Assembly (NCBI GenBank): GCA_963717155.1 | Contig: OY970326.1 | Location: 868,001 to 932,000 of the forward strand | Source of the DNA: G963717155 sp963717155 | Lineage (GTDB): Bacteria; Actinomycetota; Thermoleophilia; Gaiellales; JALYLC01 | Direction of reading: 5' to 3' | Length of the DNA stretch: 64,000 nucleotides | In this document: positions 1 to 10,934 of the stretch, piece after piece | Position numbering within the stretch: position 1 is the stretch's first letter | How the letters are laid out: every line of letters starts with the position of its first letter | Notes under the pieces: model-generated | Databases searched by the model: none | Seen by the model: the letters and a program-made list of their open reading frames with translations, nothing else | Told to the model about the DNA's origin: nothing | Translations under genes and position numbers: made by a program

Positions 1-45
1 GAAGTCGCTCGCGATGTAGAGGCGAGTGGCGATGTCGCTACCCGC

Positions 46-1779
46 TCAATCGGGCGGGATCTCGGTGAACAGCATCTTCGTGTCGACGCCCGCCGACCTG
101 GAGCGGAGCTGCATCACGACGTAGATCACGACGCCGATAGCGTAGAACAGCAACGCGTCGAGGATGCCGTTCGTCTCGAGGTAGTGCAGCTTCCCGCCGC
201 CTTCGAGACTGTTCTCGATCGGCTTGAACACGGCGAAGATGTAGATCCACACCGGGAACACCAGCCAGACGAGGCCGAGCCATGGCAGCGCCTTGCCGAA
301 TGGCGCGTTTCGCACAAGATCGGGTCGGCGGACGCGGACGAGCAGCGCGTTCACGCCGGGCATCGTCCAGGTGAGGAGCGCCATCACGATCGCGAACCAG
401 GCAGTGCCGGCGAGGTTCAGCTTGTTGCCGGTCGTGGCGAGGAAGTGCGGCAGCGCGTTGTAGCTCTGGAAGAACAGGAACAGCGCTGTGAGACCGAGCG
501 TCGCGAGGATCGCGTTCAGCGGCGCGCGGAGCCGCTCGTTGACGCGGCCGAACCACTCGGGGGCCTGCCGGTCGAGGCTCCACGCGAGCTGCATGCGGCT
601 GATGAAGTTGATGTACACCGGGCAGAGGAGGAACGGGAAGATCGTTCCCGCCAACGAGATCAGCGCCCAGATCGGCCACAGGCTGCTGTTCGCGACCGCT
701 GCGAGCAACGGCATCGAGTTCGGCTGACCCATGGGGAGCACCGGCAGGTTCGCGTTGAACCCCCAGTAGCTCGCGCCCCAGCTCACGTTCATTCCGAAGC
801 CCAGGTGGTTCGAGATCGCGTCGACGTACAGCGAGTTGGCGACGACGCCGATCAGGAGCGCCCCGAGCAGGGCGATCATCACGCCGCGGCGCACGTTCCC
901 GCGCACCTCGCCTGCGATGTACGCCGAGTACTGGAAGCCGATGAACTGGAACAGCAGGATCGAGAGCATGAACGGGAACACGGTCGTCGAGAAGATGTCG
1001 CTGAGGAAGCTGTGGCTGTTGCCCGCGAGGAAGTCGGCCTTGCCGGAGGCGGCGATCTTCGCGGCCGAGACGCCGTGGGTGTACTGCGGCAGGTTGCGAT
1101 TGAAGCTCGAGCGGCTGGTCGCCAGGAGGCCGAAGACGAACATCGCGATGAAGCTGGCGACGCCGAAGCCTGCGAGCGCGGTGACGACCTTGTGAAACGT
1201 TCGCGTCGGCAGCACGCACACGATCCCGATCAGCGCGAGAACGACGAGAGAGCCGATGAAGCCAGGGCTCCCGGTGATCGAGCCGGTCGAGTCGGTGAAC
1301 CAGGTGTTCGAGTGGTTGAAGAAGTGGCCGCCGGCCCCGATGCCGATGATGCGCGAGGTGATCTGGAGGTTTCGCAGAACGAGCGGGACCTCGAACGCGA
1401 TGATCAGAACCGACGCGATTACGAGCGTCCATGACTCCATCCAGCCGAGGAACGGATGGACGATGCGGCTCGAGAACACGTAGTCGCCGCCGGAGCGGGG
1501 CATCACGGACGTGAGCGACGCGAAGATCAGCGCCAGCACGGCGCAGAAGAGGCCCGCGATGATCGCGGCCCAGGCGTACTCCGAGATGCCGCCGAACTTC
1601 CACACGGGCACGAACGCGAGGGAGTAGAAGATCGGATACAGCGTGAGTCCGACACCGACGAACGCTGCGACGTTGAAGAAGAGCGCGTTCGTCACGCTCA
1701 CGTTGCGCACGAGCCCCGAGGACTGACGGATGAACAGCTTGGCGCTTCCCGCCGGCGCTCCGGGAGGAGCTTCAGACAC
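46..1779 (-). CDS. APC-family amino acid permease
   Basis: An integral membrane transporter of about 577 residues, intact, with roughly twelve hydrophobic segments. The first membrane span carries the APC-type pattern around NALFFNVAAFVGVGL, and a motif GGDYVFSSRIVHPFLGW follows near residue 100, as in amino acid-polyamine-organocation permeases. The family imports or exchanges amino acids or amines at the cytoplasmic membrane; the substrate cannot be read from the sequence. I place the start at the GTG at 1779, which has GGAGAG 6-8 nt upstream, rather than at the TTG 15 nt further out that lacks a ribosome site. The gene is monocistronic as far as the window shows. Confidence 0.85.
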   Translation of the reverse strand: MSEAPPGAPAGSAKLFIRQSSGLVRNVSVTNALFFNVAAFVGVGLTLYPIFYSLAFVPVWKFGGISEYAWAAIIAGLFCAVLALIFASLTSVMPRSGGDYVFSSRIVHPFLGWMESWTLVIASVLIIAFEVPLVLRNLQITSRIIGIGAGGHFFNHSNTWFTDSTGSITGSPGFIGSLVVLALIGIVCVLPTRTFHKVVTALAGFGVASFIAMFVFGLLATSRSSFNRNLPQYTHGVSAAKIAASGKADFLAGNSHSFLSDIFSTTVFPFMLSILLFQFIGFQYSAYIAGEVRGNVRRGVMIALLGALLIGVVANSLYVDAISNHLGFGMNVSWGASYWGFNANLPVLPMGQPNSMPLLAAVANSSLWPIWALISLAGTIFPFLLCPVYINFISRMQLAWSLDRQAPEWFGRVNERLRAPLNAILATLGLTALFLFFQSYNALPHFLATTGNKLNLAGTAWFAIVMALLTWTMPGVNALLVRVRRPDLVRNAPFGKALPWLGLVWLVFPVWIYIFAVFKPIENSLEGGGKLHYLETNGILDALLFYAIGVVIYVVMQLRSRSAGVDTKMLFTEIPPD

Positions 1780-1913
1780 GACCGATCTCTCCAATCATCG
1801 AGTGGAGACGTCCATCCCTCGTGAACGCCCGATTTCCGCGAGTATCACGTTCCACCTGGCCGGAGTCAATCGGCGGCTACGTACAGCTTTCTGGGTGGTA
1901 GCGCGACTTCCGC
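1780..1913. other. Intergenic promoter region of the permease gene
   Basis: A 134-bp gap between two minus-strand genes. It holds the ribosome site of the permease gene (GGAGAG near 1788) and presumably its promoter. No hairpin or operator stands out. Confidence 0.4.
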
Positions 1914-2612
1914 TCAGGCGTGGCGCTGCGGCGCGCCGAGGCTCTCGCGCTCGGTCGTGAGCGCGAGGTACGCCGCGAGGAACGCGAGGGTGAAGAGCGC
2001 GATGCCGCCGACAGCACGCGGATGGTCGGCGGGATGTCCGAGCACCGCCCAGGTGGCGTGCAACAGGCTGCCCGGCGTCTCGAACAGCTCCCAGCTGTTC
2101 CAGCGCTGGACGCGGCCCAGGTAGACGCCGAACGCGACGGCGAGCGCGATGACCGGTGGGAACGCGCCGGCGGCGAGCCGTCCGAAGCGCTCGGCGGCGA
2201 GTCGGTGCACGGGTTGCACCGAGGCGACGCCGAGCAGCACGCCGGCGATCGCGACGCAGCCGAACAGCGCCACCTCGAGGACGACCCTGAACCCGCCCGG
2301 ATGGTGCAGGTGCACCAGGTCGGTCACGAGGTACGGCGCGTTCGGCAGGAACGCGAGCCAGACGGCGACGAGCGGCAGGACCAGCAGCAGCGAGCGGGGT
2401 CCGTGGGCGAGGCGCCAGAGCGCCCGGGCACACACGTACGGGATCCACGCGAGGAAGAGGTTCCAGACGATGTAGTCGCGATTCAGCTCCGGCTCGTAGT
2501 GCGCGCGCACGGCGACCAGGATCAGCACCGCGAGCGTCACGACGACGAGCACGGGCATGCCCAGCACGCGTTCGCGTGCTTCGCGCCCGGGAGCTGTCGC
2601 GCGGAGAGCCAC
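1914..2612 (-). CDS. DUF1361 family membrane protein
   Basis: About 232 residues with six or more hydrophobic segments. The family signatures are visible: LNRDYIVWNLFLAWIPY near residue 45, LAFLPNAPYLVTDLVHL near residue 85, and RVQRWNSWE near residue 165. DUF1361 proteins are conserved bacterial membrane proteins of unknown function. The N-terminus starts just downstream of the rpsT region. The reading frame is uninterrupted. Confidence 0.85.
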   Translation of the reverse strand: MALRATAPGREARERVLGMPVLVVVTLAVLILVAVRAHYEPELNRDYIVWNLFLAWIPYVCARALWRLAHGPRSLLLVLPLVAVWLAFLPNAPYLVTDLVHLHHPGGFRVVLEVALFGCVAIAGVLLGVASVQPVHRLAAERFGRLAAGAFPPVIALAVAFGVYLGRVQRWNSWELFETPGSLLHATWAVLGHPADHPRAVGGIALFTLAFLAAYLALTTERESLGAPQRHA

Positions 2613-2693
2613 CCCCGGAAGGGTACGCCGTTCTCGCGCGCGGCCAGGTTGTCGGCGCGTTATCGCGCCGAGCGGGAGCTCGCTAGGAGACTC

Positions 2694-3056
2694 CTACGCC
2701 TTCTTGGCGCGCGTCTTCGACTTGGCGGCGTTCTTCGTGCCCGCCGTCGCCGAGGCTGCCTTGCGCGTGCCGCGCCGCTTGCTGACCTGCTCGCGGGGAC
2801 CCGCGGTGACGAGGCGCGCGGCGTTCGACTTCTTGCGCGCCGCGGTGTTCGGATGCAGCGCGCGCTTCGCGCCGGCGCGGTCGATCAGGCGGACGAGCGC
2901 GCGATGCTCGGACGCAACGCTCTCCTCGTCGCCGGAGTCGACGGCAACGCCGAGTCGGCGGAAGTACGTCTTGATCGCGGTGCGGTAGCGCAGGTTCTCG
3001 AGCCGCTCACGAGCGGAGACCTTGACGCGCTTCTTCTGCTGCTTGATGTTCGCCAC
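2694..3056 (-). CDS. rpsT: 30S ribosomal protein S20
   Basis: Small-subunit protein S20, which binds 16S rRNA. It begins at a GTG with the typical VANIKQQKKRVKVSARERLENLRYRT start, so the assignment is firm. The protein is about 120 residues, longer than the usual 85-90. The extra 30 or so residues form a Lys/Arg/Ala-rich C-terminal tail (KRRGTRKAASATAGTKNAAK) reminiscent of histone-like tails. It stands divergent to murJ and the intervening 136 bp must carry both promoters. Confidence 0.93.
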   Translation of the reverse strand: MANIKQQKKRVKVSARERLENLRYRTAIKTYFRRLGVAVDSGDEESVASEHRALVRLIDRAGAKRALHPNTAARKKSNAARLVTAGPREQVSKRRGTRKAASATAGTKNAAKSKTRAKKA

Positions 3057-3180
3057 TATGCCCCTGGAGTGCTGATCGGAACGCACGAGACGCCCGCGAA
3101 GGGCGGGCGCCACCCCGGAATCTAGCACGGTCAGGGCGCTCGCGGCCCGGCGCGAGCCTGGGGCCCGCGGGCCTCGTCCC

Positions 3181-3186
3181 TATCCT
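3181..3186 (+). promoter_or_regulatory. -10 box (TATCCT) of a leaderless murJ promoter
   Basis: TATCCT lies exactly 6 nt before the murJ ATG at 3193 and no Shine-Dalgarno sequence intervenes. Transcription would start at or next to the start codon. Confidence 0.55.
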
Positions 3187-3192
3187 TGCCCG

Positions 3193-4780
3193 ATGTCCGA
3201 GACCGACGCGACCGCGCCGCTCGAGACCGCCCCGCGACGTCGCCTGGCGGTCTCGACCGCCCTGTTCGCGATCGCGACCGGTCTCAGCCGGATCGTGGGC
3301 GTGCTGCGCGAGATCGTCGCGGCGGCGTTCTTCGGCGTGCAGGGATCGATCAGCGCGTTCACCGTCGCGTTCCAGGTGCCGAACCTCGTGCGCGCGCTCG
3401 TCGCCGACTCGGCACTCGGCGCGGCGTTCGTCCCCGTCTTCAACGACCTGCTGCAGCGGGGAGAGCGCGAGCGCGCGTGGCGGGTGGCATCGAGCGTCTT
3501 CTGGCTGTCGTTCGTCGGTCTCTCGGCGGTCACGCTCGTGTTCGAGGTGCTGGCGCCGCAGGTGATGGCCGTGTTCGGCTACCACAGCTCGCTGGCGGTC
3601 GGGCTCGCGCGGGTCCTGTTCCCGACGCTCATCCTGTTCGGCCTGTCCGGCGTCGTGAGCTCGATGCTGAACGCGTTCGACGAGTTCTTCGTTCCGGCGA
3701 TCGCGCCGGTGGCGTGGAACGTCGTGATCATCGCCGTGCTGGTCGGTGCAGCGCCGTTCTGGCACTCGATCGACGACCGCCTGTACGCCTACGCGATCGG
3801 GATCCTCCTGGGCACGGCCGTCCAGTTCGCGCTGCCGCTGCCCTGGCTGCGTGGCCGCGGAGGCCGCTTCAGCCTCACGCTCTCGTGGGCCGACCCGCAG
3901 GTGCGGCGCGTCTTCTGGCTGATGCTGCCCGTCTCGCTCGGCCTCGGGCTGATCAACGTCAACCTGCTCATCGACACCTGGTTCGCGACGCGGGTCAATC
4001 CGGAGCTCGCCCCGGCGGCGATCGACAAGGCGTTCCGCATCTACATGCTGCCGCAGGGCATGTTCTCGGTGGCCGTCGCGACGGTCGCGTTTCCCGCGCT
4101 CTCGCGTGCGGCGAGCTCGCGCGACGGGGGGCTCTACCGGCGGACGCTCACGACGGGGCTGCGGCGTATCGCATTCCTGCTCGTGCCGTCCTCCGTCGCA
4201 TGCGCGGTGCTCGCCCAGCCGATGGTGCGCCTCGTCTTCCAGCACGGGCGCTTCGATGCTGCCCAGACGCAGGTGGTCGCCCAGGCGCTCGCGGCGTTCT
4301 CGCTGGGGCTGACCTTCAACGGGTTCATGCTGATGCTGAACCGCGCGTTCTTCAGCCTGCAAAAGCCGTGGGGGCCGACGAAGATCGCGGTCGCGACGCT
4401 GGCCGCCAACGGCGTGCTCGACGCCCTGTTCTACCGGCCGTTCGGCGTGTGGGGGATCCCGCTCGCGACGTCGTTCGTCAACGTGATCGGCACGTTTCTC
4501 CTCTCACACACGCTCAAGCCGCTCGTCGGCCCGTTCGTGACGCCGCCCTTCCGCAGGGCGATGATCGTGATCGTCGTCGCGGCGGCGCTGCTCGCCGGGG
4601 TGTCGTACGGCGTCTGGTACGGCCTCGACATGCTGCTGGGACGCACGCTTCCCGCGCAGTTCGTGAGCCTGCTCGGCGGCCTCGTGGCCGGCGGTCTCGT
4701 GTACCTCCGGACGGCGCGCTGGCTCGGCCTGGACGAGATGCGGGCGCTCGCCGCCATGCGCCGATCGACGCACGGCGTAG
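3193..4780 (+). CDS. murJ: Lipid II flippase MurJ (MVIN family)
   Basis: Polytopic membrane protein that flips the peptidoglycan precursor lipid II. The MurJ N-terminal signature is present (STALFAIATGLSRIVGVLRE, then FQVPNLVRALVADSALGAAFVPVF), followed by about fourteen hydrophobic segments, the usual arrangement. Family similarity fades near residue 520 (LGLDEMRALAAMRR). The frame stays open for another 600 bases, across a minus-strand gene. A stop exists at 4778-4780 one base out of frame, which would leave murJ abutting the convergent gene, so I place the end there and suspect one extra base near 4775. Confidence 0.88.
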
Positions 4781-4781
4781 G

Positions 4782-5025
4782 TCAGCGCTTCTCGCCGAGG
4801 TACCGTGCGCCACCCGGGAACACGACCTTGCCCAGGGCGAATCCGCGCGCGATCTCGTCGAGCAGCAGCTTCCCGGGAGGGCCCTGCACCTCCCCCACGT
4901 GGGAGCACGGCCGCGGCGAGTCCGTGATCTCCTCGATCCTGCGCGTCAGTCCGAACTCCCTTCTCTTTTTTCATGTCGAACTTCGCGCCGTCTGTGTTCG
5001 GATACAACACGTTCAGGGTGATCAT
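4782..5025 (-). pseudogene. Small protein with EthD-like N-terminus, frameshifted or chimeric
   Basis: It starts at an ATG at 5025 with GAAGGGAG upstream. The first 18 residues (MITLNVLYPNTDGAKFDM) look like the opening of EthD-type dimeric alpha-beta barrel proteins. An AAAAAA run follows at once, and the locus is 3n+1 long. Removing one A gives an 80-residue protein whose remainder (RRIEEITDSPRPCSHVGEV, then PPGKLLLDEIARGFALGKVV) does not resemble EthD. I do not recognise that second part. Either the gene is a deletion chimera or it is an unrelated small family with one sequencing error. Confidence 0.45.
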
Positions 5026-5627
5026 CGGCCTACTCCCTTCATCGTAAGTTGGGGGCGCATGCTAGGCGCGATATGCGAACGAGCAACGCCGGAGCAGGTG
5101 CCCGCTCTGGCCTACATCGCATGGGGCGTCGCCGTCCCCGCAACCGCCGGAACGCTCGCGGGCTGGCCTGCCGCGCTGCTCACGCTCGTGGTCGTTCAGC
5201 CGTGGCACTCGCCCATCAGCGCCAACGCAACCGAGACCAACGAACGTAGAAGTCATTATGGGTGCGTGAACGAGGGTCGACTTGGCCCCGCACCACATTT
5301 GCTCGGCTACCGGCCGGCGACTGAGTGCCGGAGGAGGCGGGGGTCTGGCCTCCCGGTAGCTGGCGATCGGGCAGGTTTCTGGGACCGCCATCCTTAGGGT
5401 ACGCCCTGCATCGCGCGCAGGCCCATTACAGGCCCGGGATGCACCTCCAGACCCACCGTAGACCCATGTATGTGGGCCTGCCCAGAGTCTCCCAGGTATG
5501 CCCAGGCACAAGCTGCCCTCGGCTCGAGTCGGCCGAAATGTAGGAAATACCAGGCACTTTTGGCTTGTTTAGTACGGTTGCGCCGCTTCCAACCTCGGTC
5601 GCATGTGCCGAGGGGCAACCGCCTACC
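5026..5627. other. 600-bp gap upstream of lepA, no convincing gene
   Basis: This stretch has lower GC than its surroundings in its last 200 bases. Open frames exist on both strands, but their translations are low-complexity and unlike any protein family. The one clear structure is an inverted repeat at 5417-5425 and 5473-5481 (GCAGGCCCA / TGGGCCTGC). The promoter of lepA should lie in the last 100 bases. Confidence 0.5.
5417..5481. repeat. Inverted repeat / candidate structured RNA
   Basis: A perfect 9-bp inverted repeat with a 47-nt loop; the loop holds a second CAGGCCC copy. It could be an attenuator, a small RNA or chance in GC-rich DNA. Confidence 0.3.
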
Positions 5628-7439
<1,812 letters not shown>

Positions 7440-8264
7440 CTGACGAGCGTCGCGGTCATCGGGCACACGGAGTGGGTGCACTTCGCGCGCGCGACCGGTC
7501 CGGTCGTCCCCGGCACGATCCTGCACCTCGACGGCGAGACCTGGGACGAGGCAGGCGGTGGAGGGGGCGTGGCGGCGCGCGCGCTTCCTGGACTCGGCGC
7601 CTCGCCCGCGCGCTTCTACACGGCGCTCGGCGATGACGACGCGGCGCGTGCTGCCGAGCGCGTGCTCACGGACGATGGCGTGGACGTCTGCGCCGCGCGA
7701 TTTCCAGGCCCGCAGAACCGCGTGCTGGGCGTGCTCGAGCCCGATGGCGAGCGAACGCTCTTCATCCTCGGGCCGGAACAGGCATCCCACGCTCGACGAT
7801 CCGCTTCCGTGGGACGACCTCGCGAGCTTCGACGCCGCGTTCTTCACCGGCGAGGATCCGCGGACGCTGTCGCCGCGCGCCGCGCGCGCGTGCTCGTGGT
7901 GACCGCCCGACGGCTCGGGAGCCTGATCGAGAGCGGCGTCCGGGCCGACGTCCTGATCGGGTCTGGAACCGATCCTGGCGAGCAGTTCCGCGACGACGAC
8001 CTGCCGGTGCGTCCGCACGTCATCGTCCGCACCGAGGGCGCCGCCGGCGGCGGCTACCGCACCGACCGCGGCGAGGTCGGACGCTACCCCGCGGCCCCGC
8101 TTCCCGGGCCGCGCGCCGACACCTACGGTGCGGGGGACGTGATGATGGCGGCGCTTACGCTCGAGCTCGGAGCAGGACGAGCGCTCGAGGAAGCGCTCGC
8201 CAGAGCGGCCACCGCGGCAGCCGCGCAACTGACGCGTCGCGGAGCCACGCCAGGCGCGGCGTGA
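7440..8264 (+). CDS. PfkB-family carbohydrate kinase (frameshifted)
   Basis: Ribokinase-like sugar kinase. The N-terminal strand SVAVIGHTEWVHFARATG, the GGGGGVAARAL glycine region and the C-terminal anion-hole motif TYGAGDVMMAAL are typical of PfkB members. The substrate is not known. Two indels break it: one extra base near 7779 and one missing base near 7882. Restoring the frame gives TLDDPLPWDDLASFDAAFF between them. No ATG/GTG/TTG is available before the conserved start; the CTG at 7440, directly after the lepA stop and 6 nt from GGAGAG, is the only candidate. Confidence 0.72.
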   Translation: MTSVAVIGHTEWVHFARATGPVVPGTILHLDGETWDEAGGGGGVAARALPGLGASPARFYTALGDDDAARAAERVLTDDGVDVCAARFPGPQNRVLGVLEPDGERTLFILGPEQASHARRSASVGRPRELRRRVLHRRGSADAVAARRARVLVVTARRLGSLIESGVRADVLIGSGTDPGEQFRDDDLPVRPHVIVRTEGAAGGGYRTDRGEVGRYPAAPLPGPRADTYGAGDVMMAALTLELGAGRALEEALARAATAAAAQLTRRGATPGAA

Positions 8265-8436
8265 AGTTCACGATCGAGACCAGCGCAACCACGACACCGG
8301 CCACCACCATCAGGAGATCCCCGGCGGCGACACCGAGAGCCAGCCAGACCGGCGAGACGAGCATGCCGGCGATCGAGAGGTCGCGCACGCTCAGCGAGAG
8401 GTCGAAGCGGCGGGTCGAGCGGGCTCGGAATCTCAT
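8155..8436 (-). CDS. Possible small membrane protein, convergent with the PfkB kinase
   Basis: A 93-residue frame with Arg-rich ends and two adjacent hydrophobic segments (LSIAGMLVSPVWLALGVAAG and LLMVVAGVVVALVSIVNF). It fills the 230-bp space between the kinase and hemW, where the plus strand has only low-complexity frames. Its last 110 bases overlap the kinase 3' end, which is a reason for caution. It has no strong ribosome site. I do not recognise the family. Confidence 0.4.
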   Translation of the reverse strand: MRFRARSTRRFDLSLSVRDLSIAGMLVSPVWLALGVAAGDLLMVVAGVVVALVSIVNFTPRLAWLRDASVARLPRWPLWRALPRALVLLRARA

Positions 8437-8493
8437 CGAGTTGGGGATCGGCAGCCAGTGTCGAGCGGAGATCCCCCATGTGGGTGGGCTCTG

Positions 8494-9587
8494 ATGGCTC
8501 CCGTCTCCCACCTGTACGTCCACGTCCCCTTCTGCGCGCACCGCTGCGGCTACTGCGACTTCGTCACGGTGACGGGGAACGAGGACAGGCACGGTGCCTA
8601 CATTGACGCGCTGCTCGCAGAGTTTGATAGCCAGCGCGCGCTGCTGGCGCTACCGCTTAAGACGATCTTCATCGGCGGCGGCACGCCCACGCTGCTCGGG
8701 CCCGGCGCTGCTCGATCGCCTGCTCGACGGACTGCCTGCGGCAGCCGAGCTCACCGTGGAGGCCAACCCCGAGACCGTCGACGACGCGCTCGCGGGCGTC
8801 CTGGTGCGGCACGGCGCTCGCGTCTCGCTCGGCGCCCAGAGCTTCGGCGCGCGCGAGCTCGCGGTGCTCGAGCGCCGCGCCACGCCGGAGACCGTCCGCG
8901 GAGCCGTCGCCACGCTCCGTCGGGCGGGCGTCGCCAACCTGAACCTCGACGTGCTCTTCGGGATCCCGGGCGAGACGCGTGCCGCGCTCGACCGCGACAT
9001 CGACGAGGCGCTCGCGCTCGAGCCCGACCACCTCTCCTGCTACGAGCTCGAGGCGAAGCCGGGGACGCGCTTCACCTTCACCCACGGCGCCGAGCTCGAG
9101 CGCCAGGCCGAGCTGCTCGAGGACCACTACGAGCACGTCATCGAGCGGCTCGAGGCCGCGGGCTACCGCTGGTACGAGACCGCGAACTTCTGCCGCGACG
9201 ACCGTCGCTGCCGGCACAACCTCGCGATCTGGCAGGGGCAGGACTACCTCGGGATCGGCGTCGGCGCGGTCTCGACGCTCGGGCTCCTTCGCAGAAGGAA
9301 CGGCCCGCGGCTCGCGCCGTACATCGAGATGCTGGCTCGCGGCGAGCCGCCGCTGCGCCTCGACGAGGAGCTCACGCCGGAGGAGCGCCTCCACGAGCGG
9401 ATCCTGCTCGGGTTGCGCCTGGACGAGCCGATCGACATCGCGCCCGTGCGCGACGGCCTCGACCTGGCGGAGGCAGACCGGCTCGCCTCGCTCGGGATGA
9501 CGATCGTCGAGCGCCGGTACCCTGACTCTCACACGACGCGGCCGCATGGTCGCCAACGACGTCATCTCGAGGCTGATCACCGAGTGA
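8494..9587 (+). CDS. hemW: Radical SAM coproporphyrinogen III oxidase-like protein / heme chaperone HemW (frameshifted)
   Basis: HemW binds heme and a 4Fe-4S cluster and acts in heme trafficking; it was long annotated as oxygen-independent coproporphyrinogen oxidase. The cluster motif CAHRCGYCDF (CxxxCxxC) and the SAM-binding TIFIGGGTPTLL are near the N-terminus, and the C-terminal winged-helix HemN_C part is present. One extra base near 8702 (GGGCCCGG) and another near 9514 break the frame; the true end is the TGA at 9585, giving the conserved GRMVANDVISRLI tail. The stop overlaps the GTG of hrcA, indicating translational coupling. Confidence 0.92.
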
Positions 9588-10628
9588 GCGACAACCCGCA
9601 GCCGTCCGCTCTCGCCGCGACAGGAGCTCCTGCTTCGGCTCGTCGTCGAGGCGCACATCGACGAGCGGGCCAGCCTGTCGGGTCGAAGTCGCTCGTGCAG
9701 GCCGGGCTGGTCGAGGCATCTCCGTCGACGGTGCGCGCCGAGCTCGCCGAGCTCGAGGATCGCGGCATGCTCGATCATCCGCACACCTCCGCGGGCCGCG
9801 TTCCGACGGAGGCGGGCTATCGCCGCTACGCGACCGAGCTCGTTCGCGTCGGCGTGCCGGCCGAGCCGTTTCCCGTCGACCTGTCGACCGCGCGTCACGA
9901 GCTGGACACTGCGCTGCGTGCTACGACCGAGGCGCTCGCGAGCATGACCCAGCTGCTCGCCGCTGTCTCGGCGCCGTCGCTGGGAACGACCGAGGTGCGC
10001 CACGTCGAGCTGCTGCGCCTGCAGCCGAACGTCGTCATGGCCGTGGTGATCACCGCGACCGGCGGTGTCGCGAAGCGCCTGTTCGTGTTCGACGGCCCGG
10101 TCGACTCCGGACTCGTCGACTGGGCGACGACCTACCTCGCCGAGACCGTCACGGGCCTTCGGCTGGGCGCCCGACAGCTCGCATCGCGACTCGTCGACAG
10201 CTCGCTCGGCAAGTCGGAGCGCGACTTCCTCGAGACGCTCGCTCCGGTCTTCACCGAGCTCACCGACGATGGTCCGGGAGGGCTCATCCTCGGCGGCACC
10301 GCATCGCTGCTCGCGCGAGCTGCGCCGTCGCGACGTCGAGACGATCCGCGACGTGGTCGCCGCGCTCGAGGAGCGCATCGACCTGCTTGCGCTCCTGCGC
10401 GGCGCGCTCGATGGCGAGCGCTTGACGGTCCGCGTCGGCGACGACCTGTCCGCGCCGGCGCTACGGCCGCTCGCCCTGGTGACGGCGAGCTACGGCCTCG
10501 CGAACCGTCCGCTGGGAACGGTCTCCGTGCTCGGCCCGACGCGCATGGACTACTCGGTGGCCCTGCGCTCCGTGCGTGCTGCGGCGCTCGCGCTCTCCGA
10601 TTTCGTCGAGGAGCTCTACAGCCGGTAA
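9584..10628 (+). CDS. hrcA: Heat-inducible transcription repressor HrcA (frameshifted)
   Basis: HrcA represses groE and dnaK heat-shock operons by binding CIRCE. Once the frame is restored, the N-terminal winged helix reads LSPRQELLLRLVVEAHI, followed by SPSTVRAELAELEDRGMLDHPHTSAGRVPTEAGYR split over the family's usual positions; the C-terminal part has GTVSVLGPTRMDYS, a strong HrcA signature. Indels lie near 9607 (+1), 9677 (-1) and 10313 (+1). No CIRCE sequence is visible in this window, so its targets lie elsewhere. Position before dnaJ matches many Gram-positive genomes, although a LysR gene is inserted here. Confidence 0.93.
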
Positions 10629-10632
10629 GGGG

Positions 10633-10681
10633 ACGACGACGGGCCGGGCGCGAGGAGGAGGTGCAGCCGGCCCGTCGTCGT
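10633..10681. terminator. Hairpin between convergent genes, candidate terminator
   Basis: A perfect 15-bp inverted repeat (10633-10647 with 10667-10681, 19-nt loop) lies between the hrcA stop and the stop of the small minus-strand gene. There is no U-tract on either side, so termination is inferred from position and stem strength only. Confidence 0.5.
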
Positions 10682-10691
10682 GGGGTAACGC

Positions 10692-10805
10692 CTACCAGTT
10701 GGTGCGGCGCTCTCGGGTGGAGAACTGGCGAGAGTCGACTCCGTAGCGGAGCGACAGGAGCGGAACTGCGATGAGCATGACGAGCACGAGGATGGCGGCG
10801 AACAT
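10692..10805 (-). CDS. Single-pass membrane microprotein (37 residues)
   Basis: A 37-residue frame starting at an ATG with GGAGCA 5-6 nt upstream. A hydrophobic segment (FAAILVLVMLIAVPLL) is followed at once by LRYGVDSRQ and a charged tail. As I recall, very small actinobacterial membrane proteins with an LRYGVDSR-type junction recur; the function is unknown. It is convergent with hrcA and divergent from the LysR gene. Confidence 0.6.
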   Translation of the reverse strand: MFAAILVLVMLIAVPLLSLRYGVDSRQFSTRERRTNW

Positions 10806-10934
10806 GGGGTGCTCCGATCAGCGGAGGAACGAGCGGCTTTTCGAGGCTTCCCGGCCGGGTTGTCTCTTTCCTTGAATGCAAGTATCGGCGAGATCGTTTC
10901 ATCAGTCCAATGCGGATTGTGCTTCAATACGATC

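Noticed and set aside
38..1603. Long alternate-strand and alternate-frame frames inside the permease gene
   Set aside because: Arg/His/Asp-rich translations typical of shadow frames in GC-rich coding DNA.
4781..5397. C-terminal 200 residues of the 734-residue open frame starting at murJ
   Set aside because: The translation is low-complexity, runs over a minus-strand gene with its own ribosome site, and MurJ proteins end near residue 520-530.
5062..5511. 149-residue minus-strand frame upstream of lepA
   Set aside because: No family resemblance, biased composition and no ribosome site.
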